From Agrococcus sp. ARC_14 (GTDB lineage Bacteria; Actinomycetota; Actinomycetes; Actinomycetales; Microbacteriaceae), in assembly GCF_022436485.1 (NCBI RefSeq), contig NZ_JAKUDO010000003.1:1-64000 (forward strand): a stretch of 64,000 bases of DNA, in the 5' to 3' direction. The notes under the pieces were generated by a model that worked only from the letters and a program-made list of their open reading frames with translations, was not told the origin of the DNA and made no database searches. Position numbers and translations under genes: made by a program. Positions 27,735-36,026 of the stretch are shown one piece after another (the stretch's first letter is position 1; the number at the start of each line of letters is the position of its first letter).

Positions 27735-29297
27735 ATGCTCGACGCCCTGCTCGGCAATCGCGACGAGCGGCGACGCCGCAAGGCTGTTGACGACCTGGGG
27801 CGCCGCGAGCAGCTGCTGCGGCCCGGCTACAAGGTGTGGGGCTACCAGAACGTCTTCGCCAAGGGCTTCGTGGTCACCGACGGGCCTTCGGCCTTCTCGC
27901 CGCGCGAGGGCTGGGATCACCTGAGCATCGGCCGCTGGCACGTGCGGCTCGACACCGTGCTCGAGCGGCAGCACGCCGCATCCTCGGTCGCTGAGGTGCT
28001 CGTGCTCGGCCAAGCCTTCGACGACGGCGGGCCGAAGACGCGCGACCGCATCGCCGAGCGCATCCTGCGTGCCGTGTCGAAGCATCCGGGCGTCGACGAG
28101 CAGACGCGGGCGCTCGACGAGACGATCGCCTGGCTCTCTGGTCGGTATGTCGTGCTGGTCGCGCGCGGCGACAGGCTCGAGGTCTATGGGGATCCGCTCG
28201 CGACGCGCTCGGTCTTCTGGCACCGCGGGGCCGCCGGCGTCGCGCTCGCCTCGCACACGGCGATCCTGTCGCAGCTCGCGGGCGGGCTCGACAACGCTCG
28301 GATGCGGTGGGTGCTGGGCCATCCCGACTACGTCGACCCCGCCGGCCGGTGGCTGCCCGGGCTCATCACACCGCACGACGAGGTCGAGCAGCTCTATGCC
28401 AACGCGCGTCTCACGGTGCGCGGCACCGAGGTCGTGCACGAGCGCTTCTTCCCTTTCGAGGATCGCGTCGAGCTGGCCCCGTTGGAGGCGAGCGAGCGGT
28501 TCCGCGACGATCTGATCCAGCAGGTGCGCAACTGGATCTCGGTCGCACCCGTGACGGTGCTCGCGCTCACCGCTGGCCGCGATTCGAAGGCGATCCTGCA
28601 GGCCGGGCTCCCCGACCTGCAGCGCGCCGGCGCGCTCACGATGACCTATCACGCGTTCCGCAGCACCGGGAAGAGCAGCTTCTTCGACATGATGGCCGCG
28701 AGCAGGCTTGCCGCGGCGGCGCAGCTGCACCACATCCCGATCGACATCCCGCCGCTGAGCCCGCGGTCTGAGATGGGCAAGCTCTACGCGACGACGTTCC
28801 CCACCTGGCAGCGCTTCGCCAACCTCGCCAACGCCCTCTACCTCGGCAGCCCCGCCAAGGCCACGACGCTCTTCGGCGTCGGCGGCGCCGTGATCACGGG
28901 GATGTATCGGGATACCTCCGCGCTCGAGCCGACGCCTGAGCTGCTGGCGAAGAAGTATGCGCAGTCGCGCTTCGGCGAAGAGCCGCTGCTGCATGAGGAG
29001 CTCGCGCGCTGGATGGAGTTCACGCAGTTCTCAGTGGCCGCGATGCGTGGGCATGACTTCCATGACTTCTATCACTGGGAGCACCGCATGACGAAGTGGG
29101 GCGGCGCGGGCTACTCGGAGTACGACCTGGCGACGACACCTGCCCCGGTGCTGAGCTCGCGACGGCTGCTCATGGCCGCGCTCGCACTGCCGAAGCCACA
29201 GCGCGTCGACGCGCTCGTCTACCGGTTCATCGCGGAGGGCGAGTCGGCGCTGAACGAGGACCCGCAGGCCGAGGCGTCGTCGTCAGACCCGGCCTGA
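27735..29297 (+). CDS. Asparagine-synthase-like protein, no glutaminase cysteine
   Basis: The 520-residue product has a C-terminal ATP-pyrophosphatase domain with PP-loop LTAGRDSKAIL near 280 (canonical SGGxDS, here TAGRDS). The N-terminal part (about 30-190, with GRYVVLVARGDRLEVYGD and LASHTAILSQL) resembles the class-II amidotransferase fold but lacks the N-terminal catalytic Cys, so it should not hydrolyse glutamine. It may amidate or ligate a glycan uronic acid using another nitrogen source; this is inference from the neighbouring uronate genes. In the rightward pair with vanZ. Confidence 0.72.
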   Translation: MLDALLGNRDERRRRKAVDDLGRREQLLRPGYKVWGYQNVFAKGFVVTDGPSAFSPREGWDHLSIGRWHVRLDTVLERQHAASSVAEVLVLGQAFDDGGPKTRDRIAERILRAVSKHPGVDEQTRALDETIAWLSGRYVVLVARGDRLEVYGDPLATRSVFWHRGAAGVALASHTAILSQLAGGLDNARMRWVLGHPDYVDPAGRWLPGLITPHDEVEQLYANARLTVRGTEVVHERFFPFEDRVELAPLEASERFRDDLIQQVRNWISVAPVTVLALTAGRDSKAILQAGLPDLQRAGALTMTYHAFRSTGKSSFFDMMAASRLAAAAQLHHIPIDIPPLSPRSEMGKLYATTFPTWQRFANLANALYLGSPAKATTLFGVGGAVITGMYRDTSALEPTPELLAKKYAQSRFGEEPLLHEELARWMEFTQFSVAAMRGHDFHDFYHWEHRMTKWGGAGYSEYDLATTPAPVLSSRRLLMAALALPKPQRVDALVYRFIAEGESALNEDPQAEASSSDPA

Positions 29298-29363
29298 CCG
29301 AGCCAGCCGGCGCTGCGGCCGTAGGCGCGTGACCGACTCAGCCGCGCTTGACCGACTCAGCCG
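29293..29363. repeat. Short direct repeats TGACCGACTCAGCCG
   Basis: TGACCGACTCAGCCG occurs at 29330-29344 and 29349-29363, 19 bases apart, with a degenerate copy at about 29293. The second copy includes the stop region of the MarR gene. Confidence 0.6.
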
Positions 29364-29779
29364 TGCTCGGCCTCCAGCGCTGACGCCAGGATCATCGCGG
29401 CGCGCTCGAGGGTCGCCCGCTCCCTCGCCCCCAGGCGCGTGAAGCGCGACTCCAGCGCCTCTCCCGCCGCCTCCCGCTGCGCGATGCGCTGCGAGACGGC
29501 CTCCGGTGTCGGCACCAGCTTGGGCCGCGCGTTCGGGCCGAGCCGACGAATCCACCCCGCCGCGATCGCATCCCGCACCATCTCGGTCATGGTCGGCTGC
29601 GACACGTGGCAGCGGCGCGCCAGGGCGGTGACGCCCATCGGGCCCTCGCTCGCGAGCACGGCGATCGCGCGGCTCGTGACCGCCGGGATGCGCCGCTCGC
29701 CGCCCGTCGCCGACAGCCTCGCGAGCAGCTGGCCGCTCTCGACCAGCGATGCGAGCGAGAGTGCGAGGCGCGAGGTCAT
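29357..29779 (-). CDS. MarR-family transcriptional regulator
   Basis: The 140-residue product has a winged helix (about 35-100: VTALARRCHVSQPTMTEMVRDAIAAGWIRR) followed by a helical dimerisation region. The effector is unknown. No ribosome site precedes ATG 29779; instead TAGAGT sits exactly 7-12 bases upstream, the spacing expected for a leaderless mRNA. No adjacent target gene is obvious; it converges with the asparagine-synthase-like gene. Confidence 0.85.
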   Translation of the reverse strand: MTSRLALSLASLVESGQLLARLSATGGERRIPAVTSRAIAVLASEGPMGVTALARRCHVSQPTMTEMVRDAIAAGWIRRLGPNARPKLVPTPEAVSQRIAQREAAGEALESRFTRLGARERATLERAAMILASALEAEHG

Positions 29780-29785
29780 GCCACG

Positions 29786-29791
29786 ACTCTA
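29786..29791 (-). promoter_or_regulatory. Candidate -10 box of leaderless marR-type gene
   Basis: TAGAGT at -12 to -7 relative to the ATG on the minus strand; no Shine-Dalgarno. Confidence 0.45.
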
Positions 29792-29944
29792 TAGGCGCAC
29801 TGAGCGGATGCCGGATGCATGTCAGCGGGTCGTCCTACCCTGCGCACATGACCTTCGAGGCAGTTCGGGCGCAACTGTGGACAACTTCCGCGGCTCGAAT
29901 CTGTCTTCGATAAACTGGGCTAGAGCACAGAGAAGGGAGCGACG

Positions 29945-31393
29945 ATGACGCGTCAGCCTGTCGGCCACACGGCGAGCGCCTCTGCCTCGCTCGCTGCTGC
30001 GTTCGACGCGCTGGGCGAGGCCGCCGCCACGCTCGACGCCCTGCTCCCCCGGCTCGACGACCAGCAGCGCTCTGAGGTCGTCGCCCGCGTCGGCGACATC
30101 GGGCGAGGTGCCGACGCCCTCAAGCTGCGCATCGCCGGCGACGTCGTGCACCGTCACGACGATCTGCCCAAGGACGAGCGGTTCACCGTGGCCTGCGGCT
30201 ACCGCGATCCGGCCGACATGCTGACCGTCGAGTTCGGCGCGAGCCGCTCCTCGATCAGGCGGCTGCTGCGGGCGGTCGCGGTGCTGCGCCCCACCGTCGG
30301 GCTCACGGGCGCCGCGATCCCCGCTCGCTTCCCGGTGCTGGGCTCGGCGGTCGCCGACGGCGCCGTGACGATCGAGCAGGCCGGTGCGATCGTCGACGCG
30401 CTCGGCGATGCACCCGACCGCTCCGACCCCGAGCACGTCGAGGCCGCCGAGCGGGCGCTCGTCGCCGCTGCCGTCGGCGAGCATCACCGCAACCCGGGGC
30501 AGACCGAGACCGCTGGGCCGGCGATGCCGCCAGAGCTGCTCGCCAAGGTCGCACGGCGCTGGCGCGACGGCATGGATCCCGACGGCGTCGAGCCGCGCTA
30601 CGAAGACCAGCTGCGCCAGCGCTCCTTCACGTTCTCCACGCGCGCCGACGGCCTGGTGGTCGGCAAGCTCCTCGCGACGCCAGATCAAGGTGCCGTGCTC
30701 GCGGCCGCCTTCGACGCCTTCACCAATCCTCGCGCTCCCCGCTTCCTCACCGATGAGGAGCGCGCGCAGGCCGAGCTCGAGACCGACGATCGCACGCGCG
30801 GGCAGAAGATGGTCGACGCCCTCATCGCGATGGTGCGCGGTGCCGTCGAGCAGGGCTTCGTGCCACGGGTCGCCGGCGAGCGGCCGACCGTCGTCCTGCA
30901 CATCAGCGAGGCAACCTACCGCGCAGCCGTCTCGGGCGACCCAGGCTGCACCGCCGTCGACGAGCGCACCGGCGAGCTCGTGCCCATCACGGTCGCCGCG
31001 GCGCTCATGTGCGACGGGCGCATACAGGCGGTCGTCACCGGGGCCGATGGGTTGCCGCTCTACCTCGGTCGCACCGAACGTCTCTTCAGCCGCGCACAGC
31101 GCCGCGCCCTCGCCGCCCGCGACAAGAGCTGCCGAGCGCCGGGCTGCACCGCACCCGTCGGCTGGTGCGAAGCCCACCACATCACCCCGTGGAGCCTCGG
31201 CGGCACGACCGACGTCGACAACGGCATTCTGCTCTGCACGCACCATCATCACGAGGTGCATCGCGGCATGCTCGAGGTCATCAAGGGTCCAGGCGGATGG
31301 TTCGTCAGAGCAAGAATCCGGCCACCACGTCGGCGACGTGGCTGGCCCGACAGCCTCGACCCAGCGACCTTCTCTCTGCAGCCCGTGGCCTGA
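29945..31393 (+). CDS. DUF222 / 13E12-type HNH endonuclease protein
   Basis: The 482-residue product has an N-terminal DUF222 helical domain (about 15-340) and a C-terminal HNH module: CRAPGCTAPVGWCEAHHITPWSLGG followed by DNGILLCTHHHHEVH (His/Asn/His and zinc cysteines). These proteins occur in many copies in actinobacterial genomes (13E12 family of mycobacteria) and are thought to be mobile nucleases; the biological role is unsettled. GGGAG precedes ATG 29945. Confidence 0.92.
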   Translation: MTRQPVGHTASASASLAAAFDALGEAAATLDALLPRLDDQQRSEVVARVGDIGRGADALKLRIAGDVVHRHDDLPKDERFTVACGYRDPADMLTVEFGASRSSIRRLLRAVAVLRPTVGLTGAAIPARFPVLGSAVADGAVTIEQAGAIVDALGDAPDRSDPEHVEAAERALVAAAVGEHHRNPGQTETAGPAMPPELLAKVARRWRDGMDPDGVEPRYEDQLRQRSFTFSTRADGLVVGKLLATPDQGAVLAAAFDAFTNPRAPRFLTDEERAQAELETDDRTRGQKMVDALIAMVRGAVEQGFVPRVAGERPTVVLHISEATYRAAVSGDPGCTAVDERTGELVPITVAAALMCDGRIQAVVTGADGLPLYLGRTERLFSRAQRRALAARDKSCRAPGCTAPVGWCEAHHITPWSLGGTTDVDNGILLCTHHHHEVHRGMLEVIKGPGGWFVRARIRPPRRRRGWPDSLDPATFSLQPVA

Positions 31394-31406
31394 CAAGCGC
31401 GCCCGA

Positions 31407-31751
31407 CTACCGCGCCCCATCCTCCAGTCGCCCCAGCAGATCGACCGCCGCTCGCGCATACTCGCTGATCCACCGGTCATGGATGCGCTTGATGGGCAGC
31501 GGTGCGAGCGCGAGGTGCCGCTCCCTGCCGACGCGACGCCCCGTCACCAGCTCCGCCGCCTCGAGCACCTTCAGGTGCTGCAGTACCGTGGTGCGATCGA
31601 GCTCCGGCAGCGCCGCGCAGAGCGACCCGGTGGTGTGCGGAGCGAGCTTGAGCGCGTCGAGCATCCGCCGTCGCGCCGGCGAGGCGAGTGCCTTGAACAC
31701 CCGGTCGTCGGCGTCGTCCTCCGACACACCCTTGTCGCGCGCCCCATTCAT
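31407..31751 (-). CDS. ArsR-type winged-helix repressor
   Basis: The 114-residue product has VFKALASPARRRMLDALK, a winged helix to about residue 90 and no obvious metal-binding Cys cluster. Paired divergently with an AHSA1/SRPBCC gene, as is common for this subgroup. The start codons are 16 bases apart and both lie inside one perfect palindrome (31749-31770). TATTCT is at exactly -12 to -7 from ATG 31751, so a leaderless mRNA is likely. The longer open frame to 31820 runs into the partner gene and is rejected. Confidence 0.87.
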   Translation of the reverse strand: MNGARDKGVSEDDADDRVFKALASPARRRMLDALKLAPHTTGSLCAALPELDRTTVLQHLKVLEAAELVTGRRVGRERHLALAPLPIKRIHDRWISEYARAAVDLLGRLEDGAR

Positions 31752-31770
31752 GTTGTAAGAATACAACATG
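31749..31770. promoter_or_regulatory. Perfect palindromic operator containing both divergent start codons
   Basis: Arms CATGTTGTA and TACAACATG flank AGAA. The outer CAT/ATG are the start codons of the ArsR and SRPBCC genes, and the centre provides a -10-like box for each direction. The simplest reading is the ArsR operator. Confidence 0.75.
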
Positions 31771-32244
31771 ACAGAATCCACGAGTCTCGACACGCTCTCC
31801 TTCACCGTCTCCGGCCGCATCAGCCGGCCCTGCGCCGAGGTCTACGAGGCGGTCGCCGACCCTGAACAGCTCTCCCACTACTTCACCACCGGCGGTGCCA
31901 GCGGCCGGCTCGAGCCGGGCGGCGACGTCACCTGGGACTTCCACGACTACCCCGGCCGCTTCCCGGTCACCGTCATCGAGGCCGACAAGCCCCGCCGCAT
32001 CGTCATCGAGTGGGAGGGCGATCAGGCAGCGGGCACCAGCGGCTCGACCCGCACCACCTTCGAGTTCGAGCCCATCGACGACGACACCCGCACCCTCGTC
32101 ACCATCACCGAGTCGGCCTGGCTGCCGACGACCGCTGGGGCCAAGGCAGCCTTCGGCAACGCCGAGGGCTGGACGGGCATGCTCGCCGCCATGAAGGCCT
32201 GGGTCGAGCACGGCATCAACCTGCGCGAGGGGTTCTACAAGTAG
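31768..32244 (+). CDS. AHSA1/SRPBCC-domain protein
   Basis: The 158-residue product is a START-like fold protein: FTVSGRISRPCAEVYEAVADPEQLSHYF at the N terminus, GDVTWDFHDYPGRFPVTV, and GWTGMLAAMKAWVEHG at the C terminus. The family binds hydrophobic ligands or acts as an Hsp90-activator relative; ligand unknown. Probably repressed by the divergent ArsR protein through the shared palindrome. No ribosome site is possible inside the palindrome, so translation should be leaderless. Confidence 0.88.
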   Translation: MTESTSLDTLSFTVSGRISRPCAEVYEAVADPEQLSHYFTTGGASGRLEPGGDVTWDFHDYPGRFPVTVIEADKPRRIVIEWEGDQAAGTSGSTRTTFEFEPIDDDTRTLVTITESAWLPTTAGAKAAFGNAEGWTGMLAAMKAWVEHGINLREGFYK

Positions 32245-32267
32245 CGCCAAAGGTGCATGCTGGCTCC

Positions 32268-32876
32268 ATGGCCGACACCTATCAGCACGAGCCCCCGTAC
32301 ACGATCGGCGTCATCTGCGGCAGCATCGCCGCGTCGTCGATCAACCGCCGACTCGCCAACGCGCTCATCAAGCTCGCGCCCGCAGATCTCGAGTGCTCGT
32401 TCATCGAGATCGATGCGCTCGAGCTCTACGACCATGACCGCGACGACGACTACCCGCCCGAGGCGATCGCGCTGAAGCAGGCGATCAGGCAGTCCGACGG
32501 CATCCTCATCGTCACACCCGAGTACAACCGCTCGATCCCCGGCGCGCTCAAGAACGCCATCGACTGGGCCTCGCGTCCCTACGGCGAGAACGCGCTCAGC
32601 CGCAAGCCGGTCGGCGTCATCGGCACCTCTCCTGGCGCCATCGGCACGGCGGTCGCGCAGCAGCATCTGAAGTCGATCCTGTCGTTCTGCAACGCCCCGA
32701 TGATGAACGAGACCGAGGCGTACATCCAGTTCACGGATGACCTGCTCGCCGACGACGACAGCGTCGCGAAGGAATCGTCGAAGGAGTTCCTGTCGACGTG
32801 GATGGCGACCTACGACGACTTCGTGCGGCGCGTGCTGACCGTGATCCCGAAGCCTGACGGGTCGACGGCGGCGTAA
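32268..32876 (+). CDS. NADPH-dependent FMN reductase
   Basis: The 202-residue flavodoxin-like product has GVICGSIAASSINRRLA (FMN phosphate loop), LIVTPEYNRSIPGALKNAIDW, and GVIGTSPGAIGTAVAQQHLK, the marks of the NADPH-dependent FMN/quinone/azo reductase family. It is 23 bases after the SRPBCC gene and may be co-transcribed, although CATGCT at -12 to -7 of its ATG would also allow a separate leaderless transcript. Confidence 0.9.
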   Translation: MADTYQHEPPYTIGVICGSIAASSINRRLANALIKLAPADLECSFIEIDALELYDHDRDDDYPPEAIALKQAIRQSDGILIVTPEYNRSIPGALKNAIDWASRPYGENALSRKPVGVIGTSPGAIGTAVAQQHLKSILSFCNAPMMNETEAYIQFTDDLLADDDSVAKESSKEFLSTWMATYDDFVRRVLTVIPKPDGSTAA

Positions 32877-32879
32877 GCG

Positions 32880-32990
32880 GTCTCGATACGCCGGCCGGAG
32901 GCCGGCTACTCGACCAGCGGATGACCGGAGGCCGGCTACTCGACCAGCGGGTGGGGTCTCGTGACGCGTCCTGCGGACGCTCCTCGACCT
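32880..32990. repeat. REP-like palindromes, three units
   Basis: GGTCTCGATACGCC, a GGCCGG stem and GGCTACTCGACCAGCGG, then a second GGCTACTCGACCAGCGG and a GGTCTCGTGACGCG unit ending CTCCTCGACCTA. This is the reverse of the 3972-4078 cluster and lies between converging genes. Confidence 0.82.
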
Positions 32991-34260
32991 ACGGAAGCGG
33001 GTCGGGCGGCAGCAGCGCCTCGACGAGCTCGGCCGCCCGCGCCGCTCCCCCGAGCGACTCGAGGTCCGCGGCGATCTGCCGCGCCCGCTCACGGAACACC
33101 GGCTCCGTGATCACCCGTCGCACGGCGTCCCTGAGCCGGATGGGTCGTGGCCGCCCCGTGCGGAGGTCCACCCCCGCCCCCGACCAGGCGACCCGTGCGG
33201 CGATCTCGGGCTTGTCGAGCGTGCCCCCGGCCACCACCAGCGGCACACCGGCCGCCAGCATCTCCAGCACGCCACCCCATCCGCCGTTCGTGACGCCGAC
33301 CGTGACGTGGGGCAGCACGGCGGCGAACGGCAGGTAGTCGACGAGCCGGGCGTTCGGCGGCACCTGGTCGCCGACATCCCTCCCCGCCGTCGTGCCGATC
33401 ACCCGCAGCTGGTCGATGGCGAGCCCGTCGAGCGCCGGCTGCAGCAGGTCGGCGGGGTCGGTGTCGAACAGGCCCTGGGTCACGAACACCACCGGCCGCG
33501 GCTCGTCGGCCAGCGTCTCGGCCCAGAGCGGCGGCGGGCCGAGACGCTCGACCTGCGGCCGCAGCTGGCCGACGAACTCGACGGCCTCCGGCAGGTCGCT
33601 GCGCGGAAACTCGAGCAGCGCGGAGCCGGTGGCGATGACGAGCTGCGGCGAGTAGATGGCGTCGCCGAAGGGGCGCCCGGGGCCGAGCCCGACCTGCGCC
33701 CGCACCGCGCGGTACGCACGCTCGGTGCGGTCCGCCTGCAGCGGCAGCATCGCGCGCAGCAGTCGGTCGCGCAGCCTGCCGACCAGCCCGGTGCCTGGCT
33801 GCAGCGCCAGCCCCGGCGGCGGGAGGTCCTTGCTGCGCATCGTGAGCGGCACGAGCGCCACCGTGGCCCACGGCAGCCCCAGGAGCTCGGCCGCGAGCCC
33901 CGAGCCGACCGACATCGCATCGCCGACGATCAGGTCGAACGGATGCCGGGCGTGCGCCTGCAGGATGTCGTCGACCTGTCCGCGCGCGGTGTCGAGATAG
34001 AGATCGTGGAGACCGGTGAACGCACCGCGCGGGCCCAGATGGCCGACCTCGTGCGTCGACGCGGCGATGTCGCGCTCGTCGAAGTCCTTCGCGTCACTCC
34101 ACTGCACCACCTCGCACCCGAGCTGATCGAACGCATCCGCGTGATGCGCCCCCGTGTAGGCGGTGACGTAGTGCTCACGGTCGAGGAGCGCGGCGGCGAC
34201 CGCCGTCATCGGGCGGACGTGACCTGCGAACGGCAGCGCAGTCACGAGCAGGTGTGCCAC
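32989..34260 (-). CDS. UGT/MGT-type glycosyltransferase (GT1-like)
   Basis: The 423-residue product begins VAHLLVTALPFAGHVRPM and has the GT1 donor signature region VTNGGWGGVLEMLAAGVPLVV near 330, with FVTQGLFDTDP before it. Such enzymes glucosylate small molecules such as macrolides or lipids with UDP-sugars. Start GTG 34260 aligns with the family; the frame is open for another 390 codons upstream, which I reject as a GC-rich shadow. Divergent from the small membrane protein at 34327. Confidence 0.87.
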   Translation of the reverse strand: MAHLLVTALPFAGHVRPMTAVAAALLDREHYVTAYTGAHHADAFDQLGCEVVQWSDAKDFDERDIAASTHEVGHLGPRGAFTGLHDLYLDTARGQVDDILQAHARHPFDLIVGDAMSVGSGLAAELLGLPWATVALVPLTMRSKDLPPPGLALQPGTGLVGRLRDRLLRAMLPLQADRTERAYRAVRAQVGLGPGRPFGDAIYSPQLVIATGSALLEFPRSDLPEAVEFVGQLRPQVERLGPPPLWAETLADEPRPVVFVTQGLFDTDPADLLQPALDGLAIDQLRVIGTTAGRDVGDQVPPNARLVDYLPFAAVLPHVTVGVTNGGWGGVLEMLAAGVPLVVAGGTLDKPEIAARVAWSGAGVDLRTGRPRPIRLRDAVRRVITEPVFRERARQIAADLESLGGAARAAELVEALLPPDPLP

Positions 34261-34304
34261 GGCGCCACGGTAGCCGTCTCTGGACAAACCTTGAGAAGAC
34301 TTAT

Positions 34305-34323
34305 AGAACACTGTTATTGTTCT
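34305..34323. promoter_or_regulatory. Inverted repeat AGAACA-N7-TGTTCT overlapping a -10 box
   Basis: Six-base arms with a seven-base centre; TATTGT (34315-34320) lies at -12 to -7 of GTG 34327. Likely an operator for the divergent pair, regulator unknown. Confidence 0.5.
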
Positions 34324-34326
34324 TGA

Positions 34327-34779
34327 GTGTCCCGCCCTCTGCAGCTGGCACTGGGCATCGCGGCCGTCGTGATCGGCCTCGGGCTCAGTGCGCTGATCGC
34401 GCTCATCTGGCTGCCGTGCGTCGGGGCGCAGATGCCGCTCGACCCGCTCGTCGCCTCCGAGTGCGCCGCCGTCTCGAGCGGCTCGAACACCGGCTGGATC
34501 GGCCTGCTGCTGTGGCCGGTGGCGCTGGCCGTGGCCGGCTTCGCAGCCGTGCGGATCCTCTCGCGCGGCTCGGGCGTGATCTCCTACGCCATCGTCATCC
34601 TGCTGGCGGTGGTGACCTTCCTGGCGAACCCCCTGCCGGAGTACTGGCTGCTCAACCTCTCGGCGCAGTCGTGGGACGAGCCGCCCGGCACCGGGGCGCT
34701 CACCGCCACGACGTTCGTGCTCGCCGGCGTGGTGCTGCTCGCGACGTCGGCGCGGGAGGTGCGCTCCTCGGTCGAGTGA
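34327..34779 (+). CDS. Predicted membrane protein, four helices
   Basis: The 150-residue product has hydrophobic segments at about 5-28, 53-74, 78-95 and 124-142, and no recognised family. The start is GTG with no ribosome site; TATTGT at -12 to -7 suggests leaderless translation, and an inverted repeat overlaps that box. It is divergent from the UGT-like glycosyltransferase and 48 bases before an AraC-type regulator on the same strand. Confidence 0.7.
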   Translation: MSRPLQLALGIAAVVIGLGLSALIALIWLPCVGAQMPLDPLVASECAAVSSGSNTGWIGLLLWPVALAVAGFAAVRILSRGSGVISYAIVILLAVVTFLANPLPEYWLLNLSAQSWDEPPGTGALTATTFVLAGVVLLATSAREVRSSVE

Positions 34780-34827
34780 GGCGGCGGAGGCGGTGGGCCG
34801 CGCGGCATCGTCTGGCACGATGCGGGG

Positions 34828-35241
34828 GTGGCTACTCCAGCGAGCGACGAGCGCCGACTGCGCGACATCGTCGCGATGCGCCGTGTGCGCGACCGCATCG
34901 ACCGCGACTTCGAGCAGCCGCTCAACGTCGAGGCGCTCGCGCACGGCGCGCACATGTCGGCTGGCCAGCTGAGCCGCGAGTTCCAGCGCATCTATGGGGA
35001 GTCGCCTTACGCCTACCTCATGACCCGCCGCATCGAGCGGGCGATGACGCTGCTGCGCCGTGGCGACCTCAGCGTCACCGAGGTCTGCTTCGCCGTCGGC
35101 TATGCGTCGCTGGGCACCTTCAGCACCCGCTTCAGCGAGCTCGTCGGCGTGCCGCCGAGCGAGTACCGGCGCGATCACTCCCAGGCCGCCGCGGGCATCC
35201 CCGCGTGCCTCGCGCGGCAGGTGACCAGACCCATCCGCTGA
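34828..35241 (+). CDS. AraC-family regulator, DNA-binding domain only
   Basis: The 137-residue product is essentially the two-helix-turn-helix AraC domain (about 15-112): LNVEALAHGAHMSAGQLSREFQRIYGESPYAYL and SVTEVCFAVGYASLGTFSTRFSELVGVPPSEYR. There is no ligand domain. Such short AraC proteins often sit beside VOC/glyoxalase genes, as here (35562). Start GTG. Confidence 0.9.
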   Translation: MATPASDERRLRDIVAMRRVRDRIDRDFEQPLNVEALAHGAHMSAGQLSREFQRIYGESPYAYLMTRRIERAMTLLRRGDLSVTEVCFAVGYASLGTFSTRFSELVGVPPSEYRRDHSQAAAGIPACLARQVTRPIR

Positions 35242-35267
35242 CCCGTGTCGGCCGGGCGGCCGGATCG

Positions 35268-35468
35268 CTAGTCCTGGTCGCGCGCTCGGTCGAGCGCCCG
35301 CAACCGGCTTCCTGCCAGGAAGATGATCAGCAGCGGCCCGAAGATCGCGAAGGCGCTGGAGTCGGGCGGCCAGGACACGGCGATGTAGACCACCATCGCC
35401 AGCGTCAGCACGATGCCCACGATCAGCAGCGCCCACTGCGCGCCGCGGCTGTCGTGCAAGCGATCCAT
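35268..35468 (-). CDS. Small two-helix membrane protein
   Basis: The 66-residue product has two helices (about 12-32 and 41-54) and charged ends. TACGGT is at exactly -12 to -7 of the ATG, with no ribosome site, consistent with a leaderless gene. Function unknown. It lies on the strand opposite to the AraC and VOC genes flanking it. Confidence 0.6.
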   Translation of the reverse strand: MDRLHDSRGAQWALLIVGIVLTLAMVVYIAVSWPPDSSAFAIFGPLLIIFLAGSRLRALDRARDQD

Positions 35469-35561
35469 GCCGCCACCGTAGCGGGCCGGTCGGGATGCGC
35501 TGCGCCGATCGGTCAGGATCGGAGAAGCGCCGCGGGGCCGCGCGCGCATAGCGTTGCCGAC

Positions 35562-35975
35562 ATGGACATCAGCATTCACTACGCGTTCCTCCCCCACACC
35601 GACGGCGAGGCGGCGCTCGGCTTCTACCGCGACATCCTGGGCTTCGAGGTGCAGCAGGATGTCGGCTACCAGGACATGCGCTGGATCACCGTGGCCCCGG
35701 CCGGCTCCCCCACCGCGATCGTGCTGCACCCGCCGGTCGCCGACCCCGGCGTCACCGACGCGGAGCGCGCCGTCGTGCTCGACCTCATGGCGAAGGGCGT
35801 CTACACGGCCGTGACGCTCGCGACCGACGACCTCGACGGGCTCTTCGAGCGCGTGCAGGCCGGCGGTGCCGACGTCGTGCAGGAGCCGACCGACCAGGAC
35901 TACGGCGTGCGCGACTGCGCGTTCCGTGACCCGGCCGGCAACCTCATCCGCATCAACCAGCGCGTCGCGGCATAG
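35562..35975 (+). CDS. VOC-family (glyoxalase-like) protein
   Basis: The 137-residue product has paired beta-alpha-beta-beta-beta units: HYAFLPHTDGEAALGFYRDILGFEV at the start and DYGVRDCAFRDPAGNLIRI at the end. VOC proteins bind a metal or small ligand and act as dioxygenases, glyoxalases or resistance proteins; the substrate is not evident. TAGCGT lies 8-13 bases before the ATG. Likely partner of the AraC-type regulator upstream. Confidence 0.88.
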   Translation: MDISIHYAFLPHTDGEAALGFYRDILGFEVQQDVGYQDMRWITVAPAGSPTAIVLHPPVADPGVTDAERAVVLDLMAKGVYTAVTLATDDLDGLFERVQAGGADVVQEPTDQDYGVRDCAFRDPAGNLIRINQRVAA

Positions 35976-36026
35976 CGTCGCCGCCCGTCACCGCGAGGGC
36001 ATAGCGACGAGTGCCACGATGGAGGG

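Noticed and set aside
34261..35436. N-terminal extension of the UGT-like gene (815 codons in all)
   Set aside because: Runs antisense through the membrane-protein and AraC genes; the family start is the GTG at 34260.
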